Made by a program: the position numbers and the translations under genes. 64,000 nucleotides of DNA, taken from Nemania diffusa. Lineage: Eukaryota > Ascomycota > Sordariomycetes > Xylariales > Xylariaceae. Shown here piece by piece: positions 46,906-58,600 of the stretch; the stretch's first letter is position 1, and each line of letters starts with the position of its first letter. The notes beneath the pieces were generated by a model that saw only the letters and a program-made list of their open reading frames with translations, was not told the DNA's origin and did not search any database. The DNA lies in the NCBI GenBank assembly GCA_038501195.1, contig JBBPUQ010000002.1:3410001-3474000 (forward strand). The letters run 5' to 3'.

Positions 46906-48429
46906 CGGTTAAGGTGGAGCAATGACTGGGCACGGTAGGACGGCTGACCGCTTGCTCAGACGAGATGATTCTGATGTCGTGCTCCGTTACACGACAGCCA
47001 GGTCTTTTTGGACAATCGAACCGCTTGGGTAGCAGGTAGTCTAGGGACGTCATCTCGATCTGGCACGACAGGACGTGACGTGGGACACAATCGGTTTCGA
47101 ATGTCCTGTAGTCACTTAGGCAGCATTACAGTTCATCCGCTCTGAAGGCCTATTACCCAGCAGGGCTGCTGGGTCCAGCACAGGCCTGCGATCGTGGTCG
47201 GGCTCGCCGGAGCGGTTCACCGGTGCCAGATAGGCAACTAAGATGGGGATTCCGCGGTTCTCTGGCAGCCTTCCCCGGGATAAGTCGGATAGTTGAGGTT
47301 GACTATGAGGTTGTGAGGTGGTTCTGTGTAGCGAGTGGCTGCGAACGGGCAGCCACACGACAGGATCGGCGCTACTGACAGACGGACAGCAGGTCTTGTG
47401 TAGTCTGGCGCCGGTGATTTCCGGTCATCTCTCTCGTGTTTTGGCGCGCGCGCGCTGGCGCTCTTCTAAAAGTAGGTAGATGGGGCAAACCCTTTTTGTG
47501 TTACTACAAACTCGGCGAGGCCACTCGCAGCAGCCGAAGCATGCACTACCTACAGCAATACAGCAGAGTACCGCAGTACCCGGGCAGTACCAGTGGCTCT
47601 GCTGCTTTACCTACTTTACTGGGGGGGACCAGGGGGGTTTCCCGTCCTCTGGTTGTCGCCCGTCGCCTGTCGCCCGTCCACCGAACAAGGAGTGCACTAA
47701 TCTTGGCAGTAGTAAAATGTCAGCGCTGGTATTCGGGCACTCGGTACGCCATAACGTCTTGTTACGTTCCCGAAGGCGACGGCTAGTGAGCGCCTCATTT
47801 CGTCCGGCTGAATGTCATCTCCCTGCTTGGCTCCGAAAGATAGAAAACTTCGTGACATGAGCAGCGGGAGCCTGGAGCTCTTGCGCCAGGACCGTCTATA
47901 CGGTACAAAGTCAGCCGTCAAATGCCACAGCCCAAAGCAAGGGGTCAAGTTGGTATTACCTCAAGGAAAGCCCCCTCAGTCCGGTCCCATTTCTCGGTGA
48001 CAGGCTACCTTGCTCTCCTGCGTGTTTGAACTGTTATTACTCTTCAGCGACTCGCGTGTTTCTCCTCTGCTACGTCTATTTCGTAGAATTTACGTCCGTA
48101 TTTTCGCCCCCAGACTATTAAACGGCATATTATCCACTCTTAAACTCTGCTGTTGGTTGCCACTCGTAATAAACTCGTCTTATTGGTGCCGCGGTACTGG
48201 ATTGCAATAAGCTGGGACCTGCGACATATGACCTGTGATGGGATCGGGGACGGGCGACTACGGGAGCAACCTATGGGAAGCATCAGAGACGATAGACAGC
48301 ATCTGACTCTATCGGCCAAATACGACGCATCAAACAGTAGCGGCGGCAGAAGCAACAGTAGAAGCAGCAGCAGGTGGCGCGGCCAGATAAAGCACGCGCG
48401 CGTGCATCATTCCCGCTCTAGATCGACAA
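46906..48429. other. Gene-poor region between the AT-rich island and the transcription factor gene
   Basis: About 1.5 kb of normal composition. No frame has a recognisable domain; the longest are below about 130 codons and overlap in several frames. A GC alternation (GCGCGCGCGCG) lies near 47444. It may contain the outer flank of a decayed element plus the promoter of the downstream gene. AGCAGC and GGCGGC-type runs at 48340-48375 may be 5' untranslated sequence. Confidence 0.5.
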
Positions 48430-50804
48430 ATGGAGTCGATAGGAAGCACCATGGAGCTGACAGATCACATGGCGAATGGTAGAGAATCCGGGTCGACCTC
48501 ACGGCCGAGCGCCCAGATCAAGCCCATCCGCCGGCGCAACCGCATGATAAATTCCTGCCTAGAGGTGAGTGGCGATTTCTAGTGCTTCCTTCTTCCCACG
48601 GACTTGGTATCACGTCCATATCGGTGCCTAGTTTTCTCTCTCTATAGCCTCACCACGAACCCTCTCCCCCTCTCATTATCACTTCCTGTCATTCTGAGCA
48701 TCAGCCTTGCCTTGATCGTTAACCTCCGAATTCCAGTGCAGAAAGCGCAAACTCAAGTGCAGCAAGACATCGCCACCATGCACCAACTGCGCCAAGGCCT
48801 CGCGAGACTGTCTCTACATCGGGCCCCGCCTGGACGAGGCTAGCCAGATGCGCCTTGCCGAGATCAAGGAAAAGCAGGGCACTCTAGAGCGTCAGTTGGA
48901 ACGTGACGTGGCCAAATCTACTGCGTTTAAGAGCACCTTGCAGCAGTGCATTCTCGCCGACGAAGTCGAAGATGAATATGATGATGGGCACGAACTTGAG
49001 GCAACGCCGCTTGTCGCGCTGGATCTGACGTACGAGGATGATGCGGATGGCGGCGCCGACGACATGATCGATCTGGGAATCCAGATAGGGAAGATGCGGA
49101 TGACAGAGAGAATAGGTGGCCTCTCTAGACCACGGATATCCGAAGAGGTAAATGGACTGGCCCTCGCATCCCATTCACATAGACACATGATGGTTTTCGT
49201 CTAATACAGAATATCAGATAATGGCTGGCATTGCGCAACATACTGGAACCCAGGCCCCTGTGTTGGAGGATATGCAGGATGCCATGTCGGATGGGTCACT
49301 ACCTGACTTCTTGAAGCCTACAAACGAGCACATTGTGCCTACGAGCGGTTTCTTTTTCGGTCAAGTCGGCGAGCCGCCTAATATCTTACAGTTTATGCCA
49401 TACCGCACAGTTGCAGACCGGCTTATGACGCAGTACTTCCGCGCAGTTCATCCTATTGCGCCGTGTTCACATCGGCCGTCCATGGAGGGAGCATATACTA
49501 CGTTTTGGGAAGAGATTACGGCGGGATACGAGCCGCGGCCTTCCACGCAAGCTATCATATTCGCGACCATGTTCAGCGGCATCATCAGCATGAGCGAGGA
49601 CGTGGTATTCCACGAGCTGGGTGGTTATCCCAAGGCAAATTGGGTTGCGAGCCTCAAGATGGGCACGGAAACGGCGCTGAGCAAGGCCAATTTTCTACGT
49701 ACGACAAAAGTTGAGACGATGCAGGCGTTTATCATATACATGGTGGGATAAGCTCCTTTTTTCACGTGCTTTTCGAACTTCTCATCAACTAACATGGCAT
49801 GATGGAACGCAGATACCCATATGTAGAGCAGAGGTGTCACGGGCTCACTCGGTTCTCGTGGGCGCAGCGGTTCGCATGGCCGAGTGCATGGGCCTGCACC
49901 GCGACGGCGAGACATACGGGCTGACACCCCTGGAGACGCACGTGCGGCGACTCGTCTGGCATCAACTCTGCTTCCTCGACATCCGGACGTGCGAGGCGCA
50001 AGGCCCGAAGCCGGTGATTCGCCGTGAAGACTATGACACGAAACTGCCCGTGAACTGCAACGAGGAGGAGCTGATAGCTGTAGCCGGCGCGCCGGCGCCA
50101 GAGCCGTCGGACGCATGGACGACTAACACACTCTCGTTGATCCGGTTCGAGATCAACGAGATGATGCGCGCCGTGTGGATAGACCGGCGGCGGCTGGAGA
50201 CGAGGCGCACGACGCTCACGGCCGTGCTGACCAAGATCGAGAACTTCCGTCGCCGCATGTCGGAGAAATACGACCACCTACTCGACGCGTCGTCGCCCCT
50301 ACAGCGCTACGCCCGGTGCGTCATGTATCTGCTGACATACCGGTTGCACACCATGGTGTTGCACCCGTACTACGCCAACGCATCGCACCCGATGCCGCCG
50401 CGTCTCAGCCACCTGCTGATTACGTCGGGCATCATGGTCATCGAGCTGGCCATGCAGCTCGAGGTGAACCCGATGTTCCAGGACTGGGCCTGGTACCTGG
50501 GCGCCTACTTCCAGTACCAGTTCGCGATCCTCCTGGCCACCGAGATCTACTTCCGCCCTCAGAGCCGCGAGGCCGGCCGCATCTGGACCTGTCTCGATTA
50601 CGTCTTCGGCCTGGACCGCAAAATGCCCCCAGAGGCGAAGAGCACGCACCTGCTGACGGAGATCTCGAGCCGTGCTGCGGTGTACATGCGTAGACGTAAG
50701 ATGCGCGGCCCAAATACTACAACTCGGGCGGCCCTCTCGCCTAATGCCGTAGCAGGCACCAATTCATCGGTGCCAGTGCCGAGTCATCCTCAGCACCAAG
50801 TAGG

Positions 50805-50850
<46 letters not shown>

Positions 50851-51615
50851 CCACCATTACAACCACTACGACAACCAGCACAGTCGCTCCACCTTCAGCA
50901 ACAACGACAACAACAGCAGCAGCAGCAACACTCGGGCACCAGTATGAGTCATATGCCACCCGGTGGTACTGTGAACGGGGGGGCGAAGCTAGAGCAGAAC
51001 TATTTGCCATCCCAAGTCCCCTCCTCTGGGCTTCCGGCCATGCCTCCGCAGCCGCACATGGTCTTCGCGGGCGTATCAGATGGTCAGGTCCTCTGGAGCC
51101 TGCCGCCCAACGTAGGGAGCCCAAACGACAGCGACACGTCAAGTCTCGCGGCGTCTACAGGAGGAGTTGGAGTTGGAGGAGGACCAGGACCAGGAGGACC
51201 AGGAGTAGGAGGAGGGACAGCGGCAGTAGCTGCAGCACCAGCACGAGCACGAGCACCAGCTCCGGTACCAGCACTAGCACCTGGCGCTGGTGTTGGCGCT
51301 GGCTCTGCTCCGGACTCCAATATACCGCAGGGGAGCATCATGGATAGTATTGATTGGGTAAGTTACTTGGTTTCTCTCTCATTACCGGTAATAGAGGAAA
51401 ACACATTCACCTTAGGACCGTGTCTGTCTGTACACACCTCAGGGTCGTAATGCTCAACCCCCAAAGGCTGCAAGGAAACGTAACTGACGGCAGCTTGCCT
51501 CGCTCTTTCGTAGGACACCATGTATACGCTATTCCCCAACGACGCGCAGACGGGCGAGCTCTCCATCCAGGGGTATCACGATGCGGAATTTGGCATTGTG
51601 AACTGGGGTCGTTGA
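48430..51615 (+). CDS. Zn2Cys6 fungal transcription factor
   Basis: Five exons: 48430-48564, 48737-49147, 49218-49742, 49813-51357 and 51514-51615, giving 905 residues. The start is the first ATG that leads into the cluster. The DNA-binding cluster is C-x2-C-x6-C-x6-C-x2-C-x6-C at residues 43-70 (core CRKRKLKC), and its first intron falls between cysteines 1 and 2. A likely dimerising coiled coil follows (EIKEKQGTLERQLER, about 81-100). The middle homology region spans about 230-600, with SRAHSVLVGAAVRMAECMGL, typical of the Fungal_trans domain. The C-terminus is low-complexity: about 14 Gln near 690-703, a second Gln run, and a Gly/Pro/Ala tract at about 805-860, a likely activation region. 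Donor 3 (GTGGGA) is non-consensus but the join gives the expected protein. The target genes are unknown. Confidence 0.9.
50807..50860 (+). repeat. CAG microsatellite encoding polyglutamine
   Basis: An in-frame (CAG)n/CAA run encoding about 14 glutamines in the transcription factor. A second shorter Gln run lies at about 50908-50930. Likely length-variable between strains. Confidence 0.8.
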
Positions 51616-52691
51616 TGATGAACTAGGGGCTCGCCACGCCACGCCATGCCTGGTCTCTCCCAACCCAACCCAACCCTAAAAAAGGGCCTCTCCCCTGAAG
51701 GCCCCATAACCCGCCGCTGCTGCTGCTGGCTGTCATGTCTCTCTCGATCCACTTCACTCATACCGGCTCCTCCCCCTCGCGCGGTTGTCCTCACCGCTCC
51801 AGATTTTTTTCTCCCCCGTTTCCCCTCTCTTTCTCTCTCGTTCTTTATACGGGCACAACGGCGTATCTCTCTTGCTTGCTAGATATGTGCATCTTGCACA
51901 TCTACACAAACGTAAAAACAATGACTAATTAATACTAGAGGGCCGGGCGAGGGCTAGGCCTAGGGCGATTTAGAGGATTGAAAACATCACTGTGCTCCCG
52001 TGTCGTCTCAGTTCGCCAAGACACTCAGACAAACGAGGGAACCGGAGCCATCGGAGCGGGTGGGGCTCACATACATTAGATCGGTCTGTTTTGTGGCGTT
52101 ATCCTCGGTGTGCTGTGCGCTGTCAGGAGGGGCACAGGTAGAGAATTCATTCACCCCTACATATTTACTTACTATTACTGCTCGCTCACTCATTTCTTGA
52201 TTGGTGTTCCTTTTTGTCATTACTCTGTCTGTCTCTCAACAAACCTACTTCCTGCCCAGTACTTCGCACACGTCACATAAGATGAGGGGTATACCCGATG
52301 AGTCGTCGACTGCATTAGGGAACTATTCATTTTTTTCCAGATCCATGACCAAAAATCCTTTTGCCCCAATATAGAGTACATAGTTGACCACACGGGTCGG
52401 AGTCGTATCTCATGATAACCCCATAATGCTCCTAACAGTCAAGAGACAAACTCAAAACATGCAAAGGCGAAAGTGAATGTATGTGAATGGAGAGTAATAA
52501 AAGACATGCTTAACTCCGCCTAGGTATCGTTGAACGCCTGCCCATACGCTATCACCATATTAAAAACAAATGAAAGAGGCGAAAATTCAATGTGGAGTTT
52601 TCAATGCGTATCTATGGTTCGCTGACATAACAAATCCATTTTGAGGGCTTTTTTTTCTTTGACTATGTTCTCAACTACCCCATTCTACCTC
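51616..52691. other. Intergenic region between convergent genes
   Basis: About 1.1 kb between the stop of the transcription factor and the stop of the leashin-like gene. It should hold both 3' untranslated regions. Nothing else recognised. Confidence 0.5.
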
Positions 52692-55600
52692 CTATTCGTA
52701 ATCAGGGGTCAGGGGGGCATCCCGCATGTTCACTGACACGCTGGATTGTGCATAAGCAGAAGGAGTTGCGCCACGTGATAGAGGAACGCCCCCAGCGTCA
52801 GATGATGGAGTTACCATTCTAATGGTAGAACGTCGCGCCTTTGCGACGAGTACTTGTGCGGGAGACACGACAATCTCATCATCGCCAACGCCGTTATCAT
52901 CGCCTTTCTTGACAACAAGCGGGAAGAGCACGCAGCGTACAATGGCACCTTGAGCCTCATATGCTTCATTGGTCGTCGACGAATCACCAGATCGCTCGTT
53001 CATAAGTGCCGCGTTAAACGCGACCGTCTGTGCGAGTTCACCATTGGCGTCATACTCGGGCTGCAGCGGCGGGAGCATCATGTACTCTGCCCGCTGGGTA
53101 CGCATTTCAATCGATAGGTCGACAGCTTCGCGCATGACGCGACGTAGCTGGGATTGTATCTGGGCCTCCAAGTTGGAAGGAGGAGGTAGGATCATGGATA
53201 GTGTTTGGAGGATGGCTTGTACGACTGCCTCGGTGTCTTGATTACGCTGATCGCCAAAAACAGGCCGCTTGGACAGGAGGGTAAGTGTTATGGCTCGCCA
53301 CTGGCGGACAGCGTGATGTGGGCCGACATCAGTTAGAAGCTTCTCGAGAGACTTGAGCTTCTGTCGTTGTTCTCGGTCCATGCCGAAAAGATAGCGGGTA
53401 AATACGAACTCCCATATCATGTTCATAGTCATAGACATGAAGATATCGCGGCGTGCGACTCGGTCGCTCAGATAGTCGTCAGCATCAGATCCATCGAGTA
53501 TAGCATTATCAAGTCTGTCGATGATCTTCTCGTCATTGATCTCGCTCGTGAGTCGGCAAGCCCGCATGTCGGAGAATTTAGAGAAGCGGAGAACCCACTG
53601 CTGTACGTGTGAGCAGAGCTGTTGACATCGGTGGTCAAAGTAATCCTCGTCCCTCAGTCGAAGGAAGTCGGCATCAGGAGGTTTAGTGGCAAGAATTTGT
53701 TTCTTCATCTCCCGAATCTGCTCCTTGGTGGCTTCGAGTTGGTTGCGGAGCTCTTGGATCTCGGCATCTTTGGCTTGTAGAGCCTGTGTGTACTGATCTC
53801 TTGCGCCGCGATACTCTTCCAACTCACGAGCATTAGATGTATGTTGGGATTCGAGCCGGGTATATTTTTCGGTATGTTGCAGAGCTAGCAGACTATTGGC
53901 GCTCTGTAGACCCTCGTTGACCTCTGTCAGCTTGGTGACTTCGTTTTGCAACCATTGTAGCGAGGCTTTGAGGCTTTCGATCTCGGCGTCGCGGTCCGTG
54001 ATGGCCGATGTGTTCCGTTGGTTGAGGTTCTGTTCGGCCCTGGCTCGTGCGTCGGCTAGGGCACGGTTTTCGGCAATGAGCTGTTCGACTCTGGATTCGA
54101 GCTCAAGGACTTGCATGCTCTGTCGACGACGCATGCTGGGAGGGCGTGTTGGTGACCGCGGGGACCCGATGCGGCCCTCGCCATAGCCGTCCTAGATGGG
54201 GAGAAGACATGGTCAGTATGGGTATACTATGTGTGTGTGCGTACTCTCGTTTGTGTACGTAACGCATAATGTATGAATTGATTGATTGATCAATTACCCG
54301 TTTCACCCGCTTCATTCTGTAACGACAGACTCAAAGCGATAGACAGAAGGAATCAGGATACAACGAAAATGGAATGAAAAAAAGGCAGACCAAGGAAGGG
54401 CAAGACCAGCAGCAAGGCCAGGAGTAGGATGGAGACGGAGACGGAGATCACAACCAAAAACAGAAATAATAGGAAAATAGCGCACGATCGGATCAACTAC
54501 TTACATAGACGTCGGTCATGTCCTTGGCGCGGACACGGCCTTCGTTGGCAACGGGAGTGGTGTTAGTGGTGGTGGTAGTGTGCAGAGCGTGGAGGGCGTG
54601 GCGGTCAGGAGCTTCTCTGGCGGTGTCTCTCGCGGTGTCTCTGTCTTTGTCCTTGTCTTTGGCTGCTTTGGCGACTGGGTCCTTGTCTCCACCCGAGATG
54701 GGGAGGCTGGGGTTCGACGCGCCACTGTGGCTGAGGGATCGCAGGTCACCGCTCATTCGCCGGTCCACTCTTCGGAGGGGCGGCGTATTGGCGCCTAACG
54801 ATCGGAGGCTGCGAATACTGTGCATGCTGCGGATGCTATGGTTGCCCGGGCTCTCAGGCCGAAACTTCAGGGGTTCCGGTGGTGTTCGCAACCGTGAGAT
54901 GCCCGTGTTGGACGCTGATCGTCGAGCTAGCGTGTCTAATTGTGGTGTCATGTCTCGGGTGATCTCGCTGACATTGTCGGACACGCTTCTCTGTGTCGGA
55001 TTCTGCGGCGTGTGTGGATATAGAGCCGCGCCAGCACTGCTCGAGGACGCGAGGTCTTGGTACTTCGATGTCTGCGGCTTTAAAGGTGTCGTACTTCGCT
55101 TTAGCGGTTCATTGTCTACTAGCTTTTCTGGTGTCGAGCCTCGATCCCATCCCCTGCCCTGGGTTGGCGTGCTTAACTTGGGTGTCTCGTTGTCGAATAG
55201 GGACCGTCTTGAACGTCTCTCATGTAGTCGTGGTGTTTGCGAGCTGCTGCTTTCATCTAGAGGGCTTGAGTCTGTTTGGATGTTGCTTTCCTTAGAGCCT
55301 ACTATCTCTTTACTTGGTCCAGGTGTTGTCGCCTCTTCCCAATTACGCATGTGCACACCACTGTCGCGGTGGCCTGCATCGTCTTCGGCGCCGAGACTGC
55401 GTCGTTGTGGATTGGGAGAATCGGTTATGACCCCACTGTCTCTGCTGGCTTCTAAGCCTATCTGGGAATTGTCTTGAAGGCTAGATTGGAACTCCTTTTC
55501 AAGGTCCTCATGAGTCTCCTCTTCTACAGGCGGTAGGCTTCGGGTGTAGTCTAAGGCGCTTGGGGTCCGCGGCGGGGGAAGTGGCGACAAATATGACTCT

Positions 55601-58600
55601 TCGGGTACATCTCTAGCGCCAGCATATATGGACTTGTCGTCGACTTCAAGGTGGTCTGATGTAGTCAAATGATCACGACCGGCTTGTACCTCTGCTGTGC
55701 TTGCCCCTTTTATCTGCGGGTCGATCTCCTCAACATCGGAAGGTTGTGGGATCTTGGGTACTATTTTATCAACCTTTGTTGGGCTTTCCGCGACGGCATC
55801 TGCGGTGCCAAGATCCTCATTCTGTGTGGGCTTAGGTACATGCCTACTTGCTGTTGGATCCATAAGTTCTCGGGTGGCTTCATCGGATGGCTCTGGATCT
55901 AGACTTGGCCTAATCCGAGAGTTGCCGGGACCAACATCCAACGTGGATCTTTCTTCCAGTGCCTTGCGCTCTAAACTTTCTAACAGTGCAGAATCGCCGA
56001 GCATCTCATCATCTTTGGGTATTTCTTTGTCAACATCTTTCGACCTTTTCTTTCCCTTTTCTTCCTTGGATCCAGCAAGCTTTTCTGCTACCACAGTAGC
56101 TGCTCCAACTCCGAGACTAACAATCGTTGCTGTGCTGATGCCCTGATACTCGTCAATCTGGCTTTTCTGCTTCGTCTTGTTATCCGACTCGCTTGTAGAA
56201 AGCTCGTCTGATATGGCTTTGTCGCCGTCTTGGATAAGGCCGAGATCTTGGGATTCCTTCTGGTAGGGGGTAATAACATCCATATTTATAGGACCGGATT
56301 CAACGTCAATAGAAGTGCTGTCTTCAGCCGTAGAATCAGGCAGCACATCCGTTTCTACTTGCTGAATAGGCTCTATGGGAGCCAGAGGGATGCTAATCGT
56401 CGCCACGTCTGCCATCTGGGAGTCTGATCCTTCGGGGATAGGTGCACGCGGTTCAATTGCAATGGTAGAAAGAGGTTCAGATACCACTGCATTATCCTCA
56501 ATTAGATGAGTGCGCAGTTTCTTGTCAGGCTGAGTAGATTGATCGAAAGGACGATCGTGTATGATATGACTAGTTAGTTGCGCGGGTGACATATCTACAG
56601 CGATGGGTATTTGGTGATGAGGTGAAGGAGTCTGAGGGCGAGACATAGCAATCGAGAGCTGGCTAGTCTCTGTGGTTTCGGGAACATGTACCGGACTTTT
56701 AGCTACCGCATCATCGGTGATACTATTCTGCTCGATCGGTTCAACGATTTTTTTAGCTGGTGAGAGATTCTGCGCTTCTGTGAGTTGGCTTTCCGCATGT
56801 GGGATCTTATCCAAAATTGGCTGTTCAGAAGTCGTCAATTCTTGAGATGAGCTGGGTGTAATCGGCGATTCTTTAAGAGCGTCTTCGAAAGGCAATGATT
56901 TACGGTGTTCCTGCTCCGCTCTAGTATGATCGTTCCCAGATGAAGCCCACTCATCACCTGCCGTCCCTATAACCTCGGTCTCTCTCATCATTGGTTTAAG
57001 TACTGGTACTTCTTGTAGATTATTACCGCCGTCGAAATCTTGTGCTTGTGGGGGTACCGTTCCAAATACTGATTCGGATTCAGACTGATTGGCTGCCTTC
57101 TTTTTTTTCTTGTCCTTTTTCGACTTCTTTCGAGTGATGGGGAGCTCTTTGGCTTCAGGTTTAGACTCAGGATCAGGTCCAGGTTCAGCGTCAAGTGAAT
57201 GTTGAGAATCAGGTTCACCTGACGTCGGTATATGACTGTCGACGCCGTCATTGCGCGGTTCTTTCTGCTCCTGTTGGCTTGGCGCTTGGGAGGCATCACT
57301 TGGTTCAACCATCGGTTGTCGTTCGATCTGGGAAGAGTCCTCTAGAACTGATACTACTTCAGCAGTTGGGGTAGCGGGCTGAATCTCGTTGTCGATGTTA
57401 GACCAATCCCACGATTGCAAGCTAGTGCCAGAATTTGCTTTAAAGTCTGCGTCAGAGACATCTTGCGTTTCTACCCTTTTTTCTTTCCTTTTCTCCTCCT
57501 TGGACTGTTTAGTCGAAGATTCGGGAACCTCCTGGGATAGCTCTTGGGGGATAGGTGGTGGTGTATCCTTTTGTACTTCATCTTGATCCCCTAGAGTTGC
57601 CTCATCTAAGGTTTCCTGTGGTTTACTAGGAAGAATCACTGCATCCTGGTTATCTGGTAAATTATCATGCGGCGCCAGTGCATGCATGTCTATTCCTACA
57701 TCTGCATCACGTATTGTGGATTGGTCCTGGCTTAATCCCTCGGCGTCCTGGATTTGGCTTCCCGATGGCTCGACTTCCTTGACTAGGAGATTACGATATT
57801 GTTCCTCAACTAAGTCATTCTTGTGAAGGATGCTCAACTTTTCCACCTTGCTTGACGTATCTTCAGGTAGAGTTAAGTTTATAGAAGGCTCGAGTCTCAT
57901 CTCAATCGGAAAACCACTGCCTCCAGTTATATCATTTTCGGCGGGTTGTGTAGTATTCATCTCGAATTCTGGGACCCCTATAGCGGTGGGCTCTGCCGAT
58001 ATATTCCCGGCGGAGATGTTCTCTGTGTTCACCTCGTCTTCCGGTACTATTTCGGTTGCTTTACCTAATGGCATGTCGACTGGTTCAAGAAGTTTGTCTA
58101 TTACACCCTGGTCAACAGGCAGTGGTTTTGCTGCAGATTCTGAGGCAAGGGGGATTGCGAGCTCAGCAACCCCATCTGATGGGCTGGCTTTCTTTTTCTT
58201 TTTCGTCAACTTTTTGTTGGAGGTGGTTTCAGGGAGAGTGTCGTCAAGGTTGGTAGAGTCTTTCAAGCTCGTTTGTGTGTCCTCGGCATGAGATTGGTGA
58301 TCAAGCAGCATGTCATGATATTGACCCTGTTGTGAGGGGGGTAATGGCTCTGACTCTTTGACCGACTTTTCGCTGTTTGGCTCCGGTTCCCAATCCATTT
58401 GGCTTTGACGCTCTTGTTTCTGTTTAGACTTCTTGCCTGACGCAAGCTCGGAAATCGGGTCTTCTACTACTTCTTCACTGTTACCCATCTCCGTAGATTC
58501 GCTCGTCATTGGTTGTTCGTCAAAAGCCTGCTGCTGCTGTTCCGGGAGATCCTCAATCTCAGCTTCTGGTTCTGGTTCCCAGCTGACCTGGCTGGCTCGC

